Below are positions 54,094-63,304 of a stretch of DNA of 64,000 bases, one piece after another. The stretch is taken from the NCBI GenBank assembly GCA_045046885.1, contig JASFYX010000011.1, positions 48,548 through 112,547 of the forward strand, read 5' to 3'. Origin of the DNA: CG1-02-35-72 sp045046885 (GTDB lineage Bacteria; Bacteroidota; Bacteroidia; Flavobacteriales; Flavobacteriaceae). The notes under the pieces were generated by a model. That model worked only from the letters and a program-made list of their open reading frames with translations, was not told the DNA's origin and searched no databases. Made by a program: the position numbers and the translations under genes. Each line of letters starts with the position of its first letter. Positions within the stretch are counted from its first letter, which is position 1.

Positions 54094-55584
54094 TTAATTC
54101 TCCTCAATTTTACGCATCAATTCGGGTGTTTCTTTGTACATCATTTTTTGAATGACACGATGCATCCAAAAGAGACATATGATAGATATGAGCAATACAA
54201 ACATCCAAGCGCTTGTCCAAAGGCCTGTTCCTTCAAGTAAATAGCCAAAAATAATCGGGCAGAAAAAACCACCTAAACCACCTAACACACCAACCATTCC
54301 ACCAACAACACCTACTTCTTCGGGAAAATAATCTGGAATGTGTTTATAGACTCCAGCTTTCCCAATACCCCAAATACCACCTAATAGAATTACGAGAATT
54401 GCAAAAATCCAAACATTAGCTTGAAAAAAAATACGGGTAACTCCTTTAGCCAATAGTTGCTTTTTCACAACTTTATCACCAACATTTACAACAGGCTCTT
54501 GCCAAACATCTTTAGTGGGTAATACAAAAATTCCGTCGTCATAATTGGAGTCATTATTTTCTTTTTTAATAATTGTATATGTCTTGTTACCTACTACTAT
54601 TTTTGTGTCTGTTACTGAGGTGACTATTCCAGTACTTTTTGCCATAATGCCTCTTCCTGGAGAATATACTTCCATCTTCGGTATAATTAGTAAAAAACTA
54701 ATAAGCACCGTAGCACCAAACACCCAATACATTACTTTTCTTGCTCCCCATTTATCGGACATCCATCCTCCTAGCGCTCTAATAACACCAGATGGAAAAC
54801 TAAACAATGATGCGAATATTCCAGCCGTTACTAATGGAAGATAATAGACATTTACAAAATAAGGAACGAGCCATTGAGAAAAAGCTACAAAGCATCCAAA
54901 GACAACAAAATAGTACATACCAAAACGCCATACTCTAATATTTTTTAATGGTTTAAGCATTCCTTTTAATGTTTTTCCACTTGAAGCAGGTTTTTTATTT
55001 TCAGTAAAAATGAAAAACAAAATCCCCATGACAAGTAACATGCCTGCATACAATTTAGGTAACATCCTCCAGCCTTCAATATTATTAGTGTTATCTGTTA
55101 ACATATTTAAAAGACTTGGTGCAAATAATGTTGTAAGGGCAGCACCAGCATTTCCAGCACCAAAAATTCCTAATGCAGTACCTTGTTTGTGCTTGGGATA
55201 CCATACTGACGTAAAAGCAATACCAATTGCAAAACTTACGCCAGCAAAACCAAAACCGAAACTAGCGAAAAAAAAGCCCCAAAAGCTATTTACATATGAA
55301 AGCAGAAACATAGGGATTGCACATAGAACAAGTAGAGTTCCATATACGGGTTTACCACCATATTTGTCTGTTAGAATCCCCCCAGGCAATCTGAAAATAG
55401 CTCCTGCCAAAACGGGAATACCCATTAGCCAGCCAATTTCGACAGGTCCCCAATCAAATACTCTATTATCTACCAAAAAGGTTACTAACACGCCATTCAT
55501 CATCCAAGCAGCAAAACAAATAGTGAATGCTAGTGTATTAAAAAATAAGGCTTTATTAGATTTAAAAGTTACTTTTTCTTGCAT
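54094..55584 (-). CDS. narK: NarK-type nitrate/nitrite MFS transporter 1, with a soluble insert
   Basis: The 496-residue protein has NNP signature helices GFAGVSFAIGIAFTSVWYPKHKQGTALGIFGAGNAGAALT and GIGKAGVYKHIPDYFPEEVGVVGGMVGVLGGLGG. Between two helices lies a hydrophilic insert (about residues 304-386) with TSVTDTKIVVGNKTYTII and VVNVGDKVVKKQLLAKG, a beta-rich OB- or barrel-sandwich-like pattern. Other NarK proteins do not have this, as far as I know. It is 44 bases after narI and 62 bases before narK2. Confidence 0.88.
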   Translation of the reverse strand: MQEKVTFKSNKALFFNTLAFTICFAAWMMNGVLVTFLVDNRVFDWGPVEIGWLMGIPVLAGAIFRLPGGILTDKYGGKPVYGTLLVLCAIPMFLLSYVNSFWGFFFASFGFGFAGVSFAIGIAFTSVWYPKHKQGTALGIFGAGNAGAALTTLFAPSLLNMLTDNTNNIEGWRMLPKLYAGMLLVMGILFFIFTENKKPASSGKTLKGMLKPLKNIRVWRFGMYYFVVFGCFVAFSQWLVPYFVNVYYLPLVTAGIFASLFSFPSGVIRALGGWMSDKWGARKVMYWVFGATVLISFLLIIPKMEVYSPGRGIMAKSTGIVTSVTDTKIVVGNKTYTIIKKENNDSNYDDGIFVLPTKDVWQEPVVNVGDKVVKKQLLAKGVTRIFFQANVWIFAILVILLGGIWGIGKAGVYKHIPDYFPEEVGVVGGMVGVLGGLGGFFCPIIFGYLLEGTGLWTSAWMFVLLISIICLFWMHRVIQKMMYKETPELMRKIEEN

Positions 55585-55628
55585 TTTAATTAAGATTTTA
55601 TATTGGCTAAAAAAATATACTTATTTCC

Positions 55629-56357
55629 TTAATTATTTTTTGGGCGGTGTATAGACCATTTAGTTTTAGGACTTCTCACTTTACGCTTATTCCAGTTCCA
55701 AATAACTTGTTGGTATGGTTTCCAGAAATAATTTAAAGGATAAACTAAAAAGTGAACTAAACGTGTAAAGGGTACCATTAATATAATTAAGAAAGCACTT
55801 ATTACATGTAGTTTAAATAACAATGGCATAGCACTTACAGAAGCAATTTCGGGCGTAAAAGTAAAAAGTGATTTTAAATAAGGAGATATCACAGAAGAAA
55901 ACCATGTACTACCCCATCTTATGAAAACAGCAGTGTACATACCTGAAAATATTTGAAATAACAACAGTAATACAATAAAAATATCCATTTTAGTGGTAAC
56001 CATTCTTATGCGATCATCTGTTATCCTTCTTATAAATAACACAATTAGCCCTATAAAAACACAGATAGCCGCTATAAATGAAGAAATTTCTAAAAACAAC
56101 AACCTTAAAGGTTCGCTATTCCATAAAATAATACTTTTGGGGATGAGAAAACCCATTAGATGTCCAAAAAATAAAATTATAAGTCCAAAATGAAAAGGTA
56201 TAGAACCCCAAAATAATTTTTTACCCTCCAAAAATTGGGAAGATAAAGAGGACACTTTAAATTTATCTGATCTATATCTAGATATAGTCCCTATTAAGAA
56301 AATCACAATTGCCATGTATGGAAAAGCGATAAAAAAGAAGCTATTTAGTTTATCCAT
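55629..56357 (-). CDS. narI: respiratory nitrate reductase gamma subunit
   Basis: The 242-residue membrane protein carries two b-type haems and takes electrons from quinol to NarH. The four ligand His are visible: His56 and His66 (PFHFGLIILFFGHLMG) and His184 and His202 (FKLHVISA, TRLVHFLVYP). The first two have the same numbers as in E. coli NarI. Five hydrophobic helices are present. It is 12 bases after narJ. Confidence 0.95.
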   Translation of the reverse strand: MDKLNSFFFIAFPYMAIVIFLIGTISRYRSDKFKVSSLSSQFLEGKKLFWGSIPFHFGLIILFFGHLMGFLIPKSIILWNSEPLRLLFLEISSFIAAICVFIGLIVLFIRRITDDRIRMVTTKMDIFIVLLLLFQIFSGMYTAVFIRWGSTWFSSVISPYLKSLFTFTPEIASVSAMPLLFKLHVISAFLIILMVPFTRLVHFLVYPLNYFWKPYQQVIWNWNKRKVRSPKTKWSIHRPKNN

Positions 56358-56369
56358 TTTTATTTTTTA

Positions 56370-57032
56370 TTATGTTTCGAGAATTATTTCTTGTTTTATT
56401 GAACTTAAAAAACCTCCAGAACGTAAAGGTTGTTCTTGCTTTTTAATTTTAAAATCGTAATCTAATGCTTTATATAAAGCAAAAAGGGCATGCTTATATA
56501 TGGTAAAAGATTTGTGTTTTTGTAATAAAGTTTTATGATGTTTAATGTACACCTTTTCTTTAGCCGCAATCTGCCCTTCTCCAAATCCTTGTACCATTTT
56601 AGATAAAGCAGGAGCAACTATCATATTTACCAAATCGTCTAATAATTTAGAATCTTCAATTACGTTTATTAATTTTAATACATTTGAAAGATTATCGGCT
56701 AATTCATCACCACAGTCTATACCGTAATTTTTGTGTTCTTTATTGAGGTTTACCAATAATTCGCCTCTTTTATAATCATCGCCAAAAACCACATATCCTA
56801 TATCTAGTGTTGTAATAGATTGCACTTCGAAGGTTCTTAAATAGAGATCTTCTAACTCATATTTATTAACATTGCTCATTACATCAGTAAAAGGTTGCAA
56901 GATCTTGCCAACATCTGGTAGCATCTTATTAAAATACTGCTGAATATCATGCACATTGTCAATATAGTTTTCCTTTTGTGGGAAGACAAATAAATTAGAA
57001 ATTTTATTATAATCTAATAGTTGTTTTTTCAT
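56370..57032 (-). CDS. narJ: nitrate reductase molybdenum cofactor assembly chaperone
   Basis: The 220-residue helical protein has a TorD/NarJ-type fold by position and pattern (LGEL-like ERLYLRTFEVQSITTLDIGYVVFGDDYKRGELLVNL, residues 60-95). It assists insertion of molybdenum cofactor into NarG. Overall similarity to E. coli NarJ is weak, so the assignment rests partly on its place between narH and narI, with 9 and 12-base gaps. Confidence 0.88.
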   Translation of the reverse strand: MKKQLLDYNKISNLFVFPQKENYIDNVHDIQQYFNKMLPDVGKILQPFTDVMSNVNKYELEDLYLRTFEVQSITTLDIGYVVFGDDYKRGELLVNLNKEHKNYGIDCGDELADNLSNVLKLINVIEDSKLLDDLVNMIVAPALSKMVQGFGEGQIAAKEKVYIKHHKTLLQKHKSFTIYKHALFALYKALDYDFKIKKQEQPLRSGGFLSSIKQEIILET

Positions 57033-57041
57033 CTTAGTTAA

Positions 57042-58592
57042 TTAAAGTCCGCGAGTAGGTTTTTCAACAAAACCAAATCCGGCATTTCCTTTTCTATCTC
57101 CTGTAAACTCTGACATTTCTATGGCTTGTTCTCTATGAGCAGCAGGAATAACAAATCGGTCGTCAAATTTTGCTAATGAGGTTAAATAATAAACGGCATC
57201 TGCCATTTCTGGAGTCAAGTCCACTTCTTTTAAACTCTCGGCTACCATTTCTTTATTTAAATCGCCCACCGTTACATCTCTACGATGTAATCGAACAGCC
57301 ATTAATTTTTTCAAAGTAATTTTCATCAATTCTTCGTCACCATTGCTAAATAAATTAGCTAGATATTTAAGTGGCATACGGGCGTCGTCAACAGTTCCAA
57401 AAATGTTATCCATAGAGGCGTCGTATTTTGTTGCCCTATCCCAAAATTTTGAAATTGGGTTTAATGTATCTTTTTGAGAATCTACATTGTTATCACTTAA
57501 TGATGCCATTACAGGTAATAATGGTGGTACATAGAATAACATTGGCATTGTTCTAAATTCGGGATGCAACGGCAATGCCATTTTCCATACTTTAACAAAT
57601 TTATATGTAGGAGATTTCTGTGCTGCTTTTATGGTAGAATCTGCTATGCCGTTTTCTTTAGCAGAAGCTATAACTTTAGGATCAAATGGGTCTAAAATTA
57701 TATCCATTTGATTTTTAATTAAATCTTTATCATCTGAAGCTGCCACGGTATCAATCTGATCTGCATCATATAACATAACACCTAAATATCTAATACGACC
57801 AACACAAGAATGCATACATGCTGGTGCATAACCAGCTTCTAATCGTGGATAACACAAAATACATTTTTCAGATTTTCCTGTACTCCAATTATAATATGAT
57901 TTTTTATATGGACAAGCAGTTACACACATTCGCCATGCGCGACAAACTTTTTGATTTATAAGAACTATGCCATCTTCTCCTCTTTTATAAATAGCTCTTG
58001 ATGGACAAGAACCTACACAAGCAGGGTTTAAACAGTGATTACATATTCTAGGCAAATAGAACATAGACATACGTTCCAATTGAAACATGGCTTCTTGCTC
58101 TCCAGCCGATAAATTTTCAAAATTTGGGTCTTTACGTGCAAAATCTGGTGTGCCACTTAAATCATCATCCCAATTTGGTCCCATTTTAATATCGATGGGT
58201 TTTCCTGTAATCATTGATACAGGTCTGGCAGTAACCTGTGTTTCTTCTTCTGGAGATTCAATTAGATTTAAATATTTGTAAGTAAACGGCTCGTAATAAT
58301 CATCAATAACTGGTAAATGCGGATTGTTAAAAATATTTAATAAGCCTTTGGCTTTTCCGGAACCTCGTAAGCGAACCTTACCCATACTTTTTACCCAACC
58401 ACCTTTATATATATCTTGGTTTTCCCATTTTGTTGGATAACCAGTTCCTGGTTTGGTTTCAACATTATTCCACCACATATATTCAGCTCCTTTTCTATCT
58501 GTCCAAATATTTTTACAAGCAATTGAACAGGTATGGCATCCAATACATTTATCTAAATGAAATACCATTGATATCTGAGAACGTACATCCAT
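57042..58592 (-). CDS. narH: respiratory nitrate reductase beta subunit
   Basis: The 516-residue iron-sulfur protein has the four Cys groups of NarH: CIGCHTCSIAC at residues 16-26, CNHCLNPACVGSCP, CRAWRMCVTACPYKK (Trp at one ligand place, giving the 3Fe-4S cluster) and CILCYPR with CMHSC. It relays electrons from NarI to NarG. It lies 35 bases after narG. Confidence 0.96.
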   Translation of the reverse strand: MDVRSQISMVFHLDKCIGCHTCSIACKNIWTDRKGAEYMWWNNVETKPGTGYPTKWENQDIYKGGWVKSMGKVRLRGSGKAKGLLNIFNNPHLPVIDDYYEPFTYKYLNLIESPEEETQVTARPVSMITGKPIDIKMGPNWDDDLSGTPDFARKDPNFENLSAGEQEAMFQLERMSMFYLPRICNHCLNPACVGSCPSRAIYKRGEDGIVLINQKVCRAWRMCVTACPYKKSYYNWSTGKSEKCILCYPRLEAGYAPACMHSCVGRIRYLGVMLYDADQIDTVAASDDKDLIKNQMDIILDPFDPKVIASAKENGIADSTIKAAQKSPTYKFVKVWKMALPLHPEFRTMPMLFYVPPLLPVMASLSDNNVDSQKDTLNPISKFWDRATKYDASMDNIFGTVDDARMPLKYLANLFSNGDEELMKITLKKLMAVRLHRRDVTVGDLNKEMVAESLKEVDLTPEMADAVYYLTSLAKFDDRFVIPAAHREQAIEMSEFTGDRKGNAGFGFVEKPTRGL

Positions 58593-58627
58593 AATTCAGA
58601 CTATTTTTTATTTTAATTTAAACTTAA

Positions 58628-61600
58628 TTACCATTCTAATTTATCCATCTTTTGAATCACAACATGTGTATCTCTATTTGGAGCTGTTGGCCCCCAGTAG
58701 TTAAAGTGGAATGTAAATTGACCATATCCACCAGCCAATAAATTGGGCTTAAGATGAACTCTTGTAATACTATTGTTAGAGCCTCCTCTTTTACCATTTC
58801 TCAATTGAGATTTTGGAATACTTATAGTTCTTTCCACCGTATGATAAACAATACAAACGCCTTTAGGAATTCTAGCGCTTACCACTGCTCTAGTACAATA
58901 CACACCATTATCGTTATGTACTTCTACCCAATCATTATCTTTAATACCCATTTCTTTTGCGTCTGGTTCACTTATCCAACAAGGTTCCATTCCTCTTGAA
59001 AGTGTGAGCATTCTATGGTTATCCATATAGGTAGAATGTATGTGCCATTTACCATGTGGTGTTAAGCAATTTAATGCTTTAGCCATACCTTTTCCTTTTA
59101 AGGTTTTCTTTAAATCACCATAAACTTCTGGACTTGGCGAGGGTTTATAGGTTGGTAAATGCTCTCCATAAGCGATATACATTTCGTGATCTAAATAGAA
59201 ATGTTGTCTTCCTGTGAGTGTTCTCCAAGGAATTAATCGTTCGACATTATAAGTGTAAGCAGAATAAGCTCTACCGTCATTCATTAATCCAGACCATACA
59301 GGAGAAGTTAAATAGCGCCGTGGTTGCGCTTGTAAATCTTTATAATCTAATCTAAAGTCTTCACTTCCTTTAGCTAAATCTACTAAAGGCATCCCAGACT
59401 TTTTCTCCATATTTTCGTAGGCTCTCACTGTAAGCGAACCATTGGTCAATGACGATAAATGTAATACTGCATTCGCAGCCTCTGTATCTTCGGCTAAAGA
59501 AGGATACTTTTTGTCACCAATCTTAATACTTGGAAAATGGTTAGAATCTATCATTTCATCATACTCATCAGCACAAAAATAATGATTGCCATGAGCCCCT
59601 AATCCATTGTTTTTAATACCTTCTCCTAGTGCGCAGAATTTTTCATAAATTTTGGGATAATCTCTTTTTACAACCGAAATACCATGCATTGTTTTTCCAG
59701 GAATAGCTTCACATTCACCATGATACCAATCTTTAATATCTTTTTGAGCAACTTCGCCTTTTGAATCATGCGCAATTGCTGAAGTAACAATATCTACTTG
59801 TGTTTCTGAAAGATATTTTTCTGAGAGTTCACTCGTTTTTTTAGCGATTGCTTTAAATATCTCCCAATCAGATTTTGACTCCCACACAGGCGCAATGGCT
59901 TGAGAAAGCGGATGAATAAACGAGTGCATATCTGTACTGTTTAAATCTGCCTTTTCATACCAAGATGCTGCAGGTAATACAATATCTGAATATAATGCTG
60001 AAGAATCCATACGGAAATTTAGATCTACTACTAAATCCATTTTCCCTGTCGGAGAGACATCATGCCACTTTACTTCTTTGGTTTTTTCTTCATCATAATC
60101 ATCAGCAATAGCATTAGACGTTGTTCCCAAATAATGCTTAAGGGCAAATTCATTTCCTTTCATAGACCCCGAAATGGCATTTCCTCTCCATATATACCAT
60201 GTTCTTGGGAAATTAAAATCGTTTTCTGGATCTCCAACTGCATAACCTAACTTTTTACTTTTAAGTTTTTCAAGCACATATTTTTGAATATCATCATCAG
60301 TTTTGGCACCGTTGGCCATTGCTTCTTTACTCAATTCTAAAGTATTTTGATCAAATTGAGGGAAGAAAGGCATCCAACCCATTCGTACAGATTTAAATAT
60401 TTGGTCTGCATGATGTCCTGCTGTTAAATCATTTTTTGGAACTGTATTATATCTAGACGAATGTCCATCATATCTGTATTGGCAGGTATTAATATAATGC
60501 CAAATTGGTGCTTGTTGTAATCTAGTTGATCCTTGCCAGTCTTTTGCAAATGCAATTGCACCCCAAGAGTCGCTAGGAGCCAACTTTTCTTGACCCACAT
60601 AATGGTTCATACCACCACCATTTTTACCTACACATCCTGTTAGCATAAGTGCCATTATTCCAGAACGGTATATCAAATTATTATGATACCAATGGTTTAT
60701 GCCTGCGCCTATAATAATCATACATTTTCCTTCGGTAGTTTCAGCAGTATTAGCCCACTCCCTAGCAAAACTTATGACCATTTTGGCATCAATTCCTGTA
60801 AATATTTCTTGCCAAGAGGGTGTATATGCTTGATCTTTTTCGTCATAGCTTTTTGGATAATCTCCTTCAAGACCTCTACTAACACCGTATTGTGCCATTG
60901 TGAGATCGTAAACAGTAGTAACCAATCGCTCACCATCTACAGTTTTTATTTTTTTAACAGGAACATTTCGTAAAGCCTTTTTATCAAGACCAAATTCTGT
61001 AAATTCAACCTGAGCAACAGCGTCTTTAGTTTCTAGAAGACTTAAAACAGGATTGTAATTTCTATCCGTTTCGCCATCTTCATACTTCATATTCCATTTT
61101 CCTTTCTCCTCTTGCCATCTATATCCTGAGCTTCCTTTTGGAATTACAAAATCGCCACTATCTTCATCTATATTTACAAATTTCCAATCGCCCTGTTCAA
61201 TATCTTTATGTTCTTCTAATTGATTGGCCCGTAATAATCTTCCTGATGAATAGTGACCTCCTTCGTCTTTTAGTTCTACTAAATAAGGACTGTCAGTATA
61301 ACGCTTTGTATATTCAATAAAGTAAGGTGTTTTCTTTTCGTGATGAAACTCTTTTAAAATAACATGAGTTACGGCCATCCAAAATGCACCGTCGCTTCCA
61401 GCGTGTAAAGGCACCCATTGATCGGCGTATTTTGCCACTTGATTAAAATCGGGTGCAAATACTACCGCTTTTGTTCCGTTATGCCTAGATTCTGCAAAGA
61501 AGTGACAATCGGGTGTTCTTGTCATATTTAAGTTGGCACCCATTACGGCAACCATTTTTGCATTGTACCAGTCGGCACTTTCACAAACGTCTGTTTGTTC

Positions 61601-62248
61601 GCCCCATATCTCAGGAAATGCATTAGGTAAATCGCAATACCAATCGTAGAAACTCAAATTAACACCTCCAAAGAGTTGTAAAAATCTTGAACCTGCTGCA
61701 TAACTGAGCATAGACATTGCAGGAATTGGCGAAAATCCAACAACCCTGTCTGGTCCATATTTTTTGGCCGTATAAATATTTGCCACAGCCATTATCTCTA
61801 AAACTTCGTCCCAGTGAACGCGTCTAAAGCCCCCTTTTCCTCTAGCATTTTGATAGCGTTGTCTAGATTCTTTATCATTTTGTAGATTTTCCCAAGCCTT
61901 TAAAGGATCACCACATTTTTCTTTTTCAGCTCTATAAGCGTCAATTAATGCGCCCCGAATTAATGGATATTTTATCCTTAAAGGACTATACAAATACCAA
62001 GAAAATGAAATTCCTCTTTGACAGCCACGTGGTTCGTAAGGTGGTAACTTATCTTCTAATAAGGGATAATCTAGCTGTTGCGTTTCCCAAACAACTATCC
62101 CTTCTTTAACATGAATTTGCCAAGAACAGCCACCAGTACAATTTACACCGTGTGTGCTTCTAACAATTCTATCATGCTGAAAACGGTTTTTATAAAACTC
62201 TTCCCACTTACGTGTTTGAGGAGAAATAATATCTTCAATCCAACTCAT
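58628..62248 (-). CDS. narG: respiratory nitrate reductase alpha subunit
   Basis: The 1206-residue molybdo-bis(MGD) enzyme reduces nitrate to nitrite. It has the FS0 cluster ligands His33, Cys37, Cys41 and Cys76 in the same spacing as E. coli His49, Cys53, Cys57 and Cys92. The Mo ligand Asp206 is in FYDWYCDLP (E. coli Asp222). No twin-arginine signal precedes them, so it should face the cytoplasm. It is 35 bases after the cytochrome gene. Confidence 0.97.
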   Translation of the reverse strand: MSWIEDIISPQTRKWEEFYKNRFQHDRIVRSTHGVNCTGGCSWQIHVKEGIVVWETQQLDYPLLEDKLPPYEPRGCQRGISFSWYLYSPLRIKYPLIRGALIDAYRAEKEKCGDPLKAWENLQNDKESRQRYQNARGKGGFRRVHWDEVLEIMAVANIYTAKKYGPDRVVGFSPIPAMSMLSYAAGSRFLQLFGGVNLSFYDWYCDLPNAFPEIWGEQTDVCESADWYNAKMVAVMGANLNMTRTPDCHFFAESRHNGTKAVVFAPDFNQVAKYADQWVPLHAGSDGAFWMAVTHVILKEFHHEKKTPYFIEYTKRYTDSPYLVELKDEGGHYSSGRLLRANQLEEHKDIEQGDWKFVNIDEDSGDFVIPKGSSGYRWQEEKGKWNMKYEDGETDRNYNPVLSLLETKDAVAQVEFTEFGLDKKALRNVPVKKIKTVDGERLVTTVYDLTMAQYGVSRGLEGDYPKSYDEKDQAYTPSWQEIFTGIDAKMVISFAREWANTAETTEGKCMIIIGAGINHWYHNNLIYRSGIMALMLTGCVGKNGGGMNHYVGQEKLAPSDSWGAIAFAKDWQGSTRLQQAPIWHYINTCQYRYDGHSSRYNTVPKNDLTAGHHADQIFKSVRMGWMPFFPQFDQNTLELSKEAMANGAKTDDDIQKYVLEKLKSKKLGYAVGDPENDFNFPRTWYIWRGNAISGSMKGNEFALKHYLGTTSNAIADDYDEEKTKEVKWHDVSPTGKMDLVVDLNFRMDSSALYSDIVLPAASWYEKADLNSTDMHSFIHPLSQAIAPVWESKSDWEIFKAIAKKTSELSEKYLSETQVDIVTSAIAHDSKGEVAQKDIKDWYHGECEAIPGKTMHGISVVKRDYPKIYEKFCALGEGIKNNGLGAHGNHYFCADEYDEMIDSNHFPSIKIGDKKYPSLAEDTEAANAVLHLSSLTNGSLTVRAYENMEKKSGMPLVDLAKGSEDFRLDYKDLQAQPRRYLTSPVWSGLMNDGRAYSAYTYNVERLIPWRTLTGRQHFYLDHEMYIAYGEHLPTYKPSPSPEVYGDLKKTLKGKGMAKALNCLTPHGKWHIHSTYMDNHRMLTLSRGMEPCWISEPDAKEMGIKDNDWVEVHNDNGVYCTRAVVSARIPKGVCIVYHTVERTISIPKSQLRNGKRGGSNNSITRVHLKPNLLAGGYGQFTFHFNYWGPTAPNRDTHVVIQKMDKLEW

Positions 62249-62283
62249 AGTAGTTATTTAATAGTAATTATTGAAATAATATT

Positions 62284-63138
62284 TTAATTACAAGACTTAA
62301 TTTGTCTTTCGTAAATTCTTTTATTAACACTTTCTTTTTTACGATTATACCAAAACAAAGGGAAAACACCCATTAATATAATTGCACCTACAACACCCCA
62401 TATTAAAAATGTATTTGTGTATGAACCATATCTTTGATAATAGCGTTCTTCACTAGCATCTTTAAAAAATGCAGTTAGTTTGTAAACCTCATCTTTTGTG
62501 ATTTTGTGGTTTTGATAAGAACTTTTCATTTGCGGAAAAGGAAGCCCCATAACCATACTTACAATCCCTTCTTTTTTTAATCTGTCATAAACATCTGTCA
62601 ATTCCTTGCCCAATAAACCTCCGGCAATTAATTTATCATTTCTAACATGATGACACGAGAGACATGAGGGTCCACCATTTTTAAATCTTTGTTTACCGGA
62701 AAATAAATTCTGACCAATTAAGATATCTTCTTTGGTTGGTTCAAAAGGAATTTCTTTTTCTTTTACCATTTTAACAGAAGTTACTTCTAATTCTTTTTGG
62801 CTTTTACTTTTAATATACTCGTATACATCACCTATTTCAGCAGTAGAATATGGCTGATTAGGCATTACTATATTATTGTATTCTTTAAATAGCTTTACGG
62901 CATCTGGGTCACCCCCCTTTATAACAGTTTGAGATGATTTTACAAATTTAACAAACCACTCTTTAGTACGTATTTTATCTATATTAGCCAGGCCCGGACC
63001 TATTAATCGTTTGTTTGATATTTTATGACAAGCAGCACAAGTTGTTTTAAAAATTTTTTCACCAGTTTGTGCTTTTAATGGTATATTTAGAAATAAAAAA
63101 AAGACTAATATAATTTGAATAGAAAAGTATTTATTCAT
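62284..63138 (-). CDS. dihaem c-type cytochrome of the nar operon (NarC-like)
   Basis: The 284-residue protein has a signal peptide ending LKA with Gln next. Two haem motifs, CAACH at 34-38 and CLSCH at 159-163, each start a class I-like domain. A C-terminal membrane helix lies at about residues 243-262. The first position in the nar operon and the anchor resemble the cytochrome (NarC) reported in the nar operon of Thermus. It may carry electrons to or from the NarGHI complex. It should be matured by CcsBA. Confidence 0.88.
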   Translation of the reverse strand: MNKYFSIQIILVFFLFLNIPLKAQTGEKIFKTTCAACHKISNKRLIGPGLANIDKIRTKEWFVKFVKSSQTVIKGGDPDAVKLFKEYNNIVMPNQPYSTAEIGDVYEYIKSKSQKELEVTSVKMVKEKEIPFEPTKEDILIGQNLFSGKQRFKNGGPSCLSCHHVRNDKLIAGGLLGKELTDVYDRLKKEGIVSMVMGLPFPQMKSSYQNHKITKDEVYKLTAFFKDASEERYYQRYGSYTNTFLIWGVVGAIILMGVFPLFWYNRKKESVNKRIYERQIKSCN

Positions 63139-63248
63139 GTTAAAAAAGAATTTAAATAATACAAGACAAATTTATCTTTTTATTTTTAATTAAATTACTT
63201 TTTTTTAAATATTTATTAACATTTATTACATAAATCCAAAATAAGGCT

Positions 63249-63262
63249 ATCTAATATTAGAT
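63249..63262. promoter_or_regulatory. 14-base palindrome upstream of the nar operon
   Basis: ATCTAATATTAGAT is a perfect palindrome, 110 bases before the cytochrome start codon. It lies next to a TTATTTTG sequence (minus strand, near 63238) that may be a -7 box. It is a candidate operator. The rest of the gap from 63139 to 63304 is AT-rich and shows nothing else. Confidence 0.4.
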
Positions 63263-63304
63263 TATTGTAATTTTTTCATATAAATAAGTTAACATATATC
63301 TATT

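Noticed and set aside
55010..55654. 214-codon open frame opposite to narK1
   Set aside because: It is antisense to a well-supported membrane protein gene, and its peptide is Pro/Lys-rich with no family pattern.
58628..62248. Periplasmic (Tat-exported) NarG
   Set aside because: The sequence starts 32 residues before the first cluster ligand, and no twin-arginine motif or signal peptide is seen.
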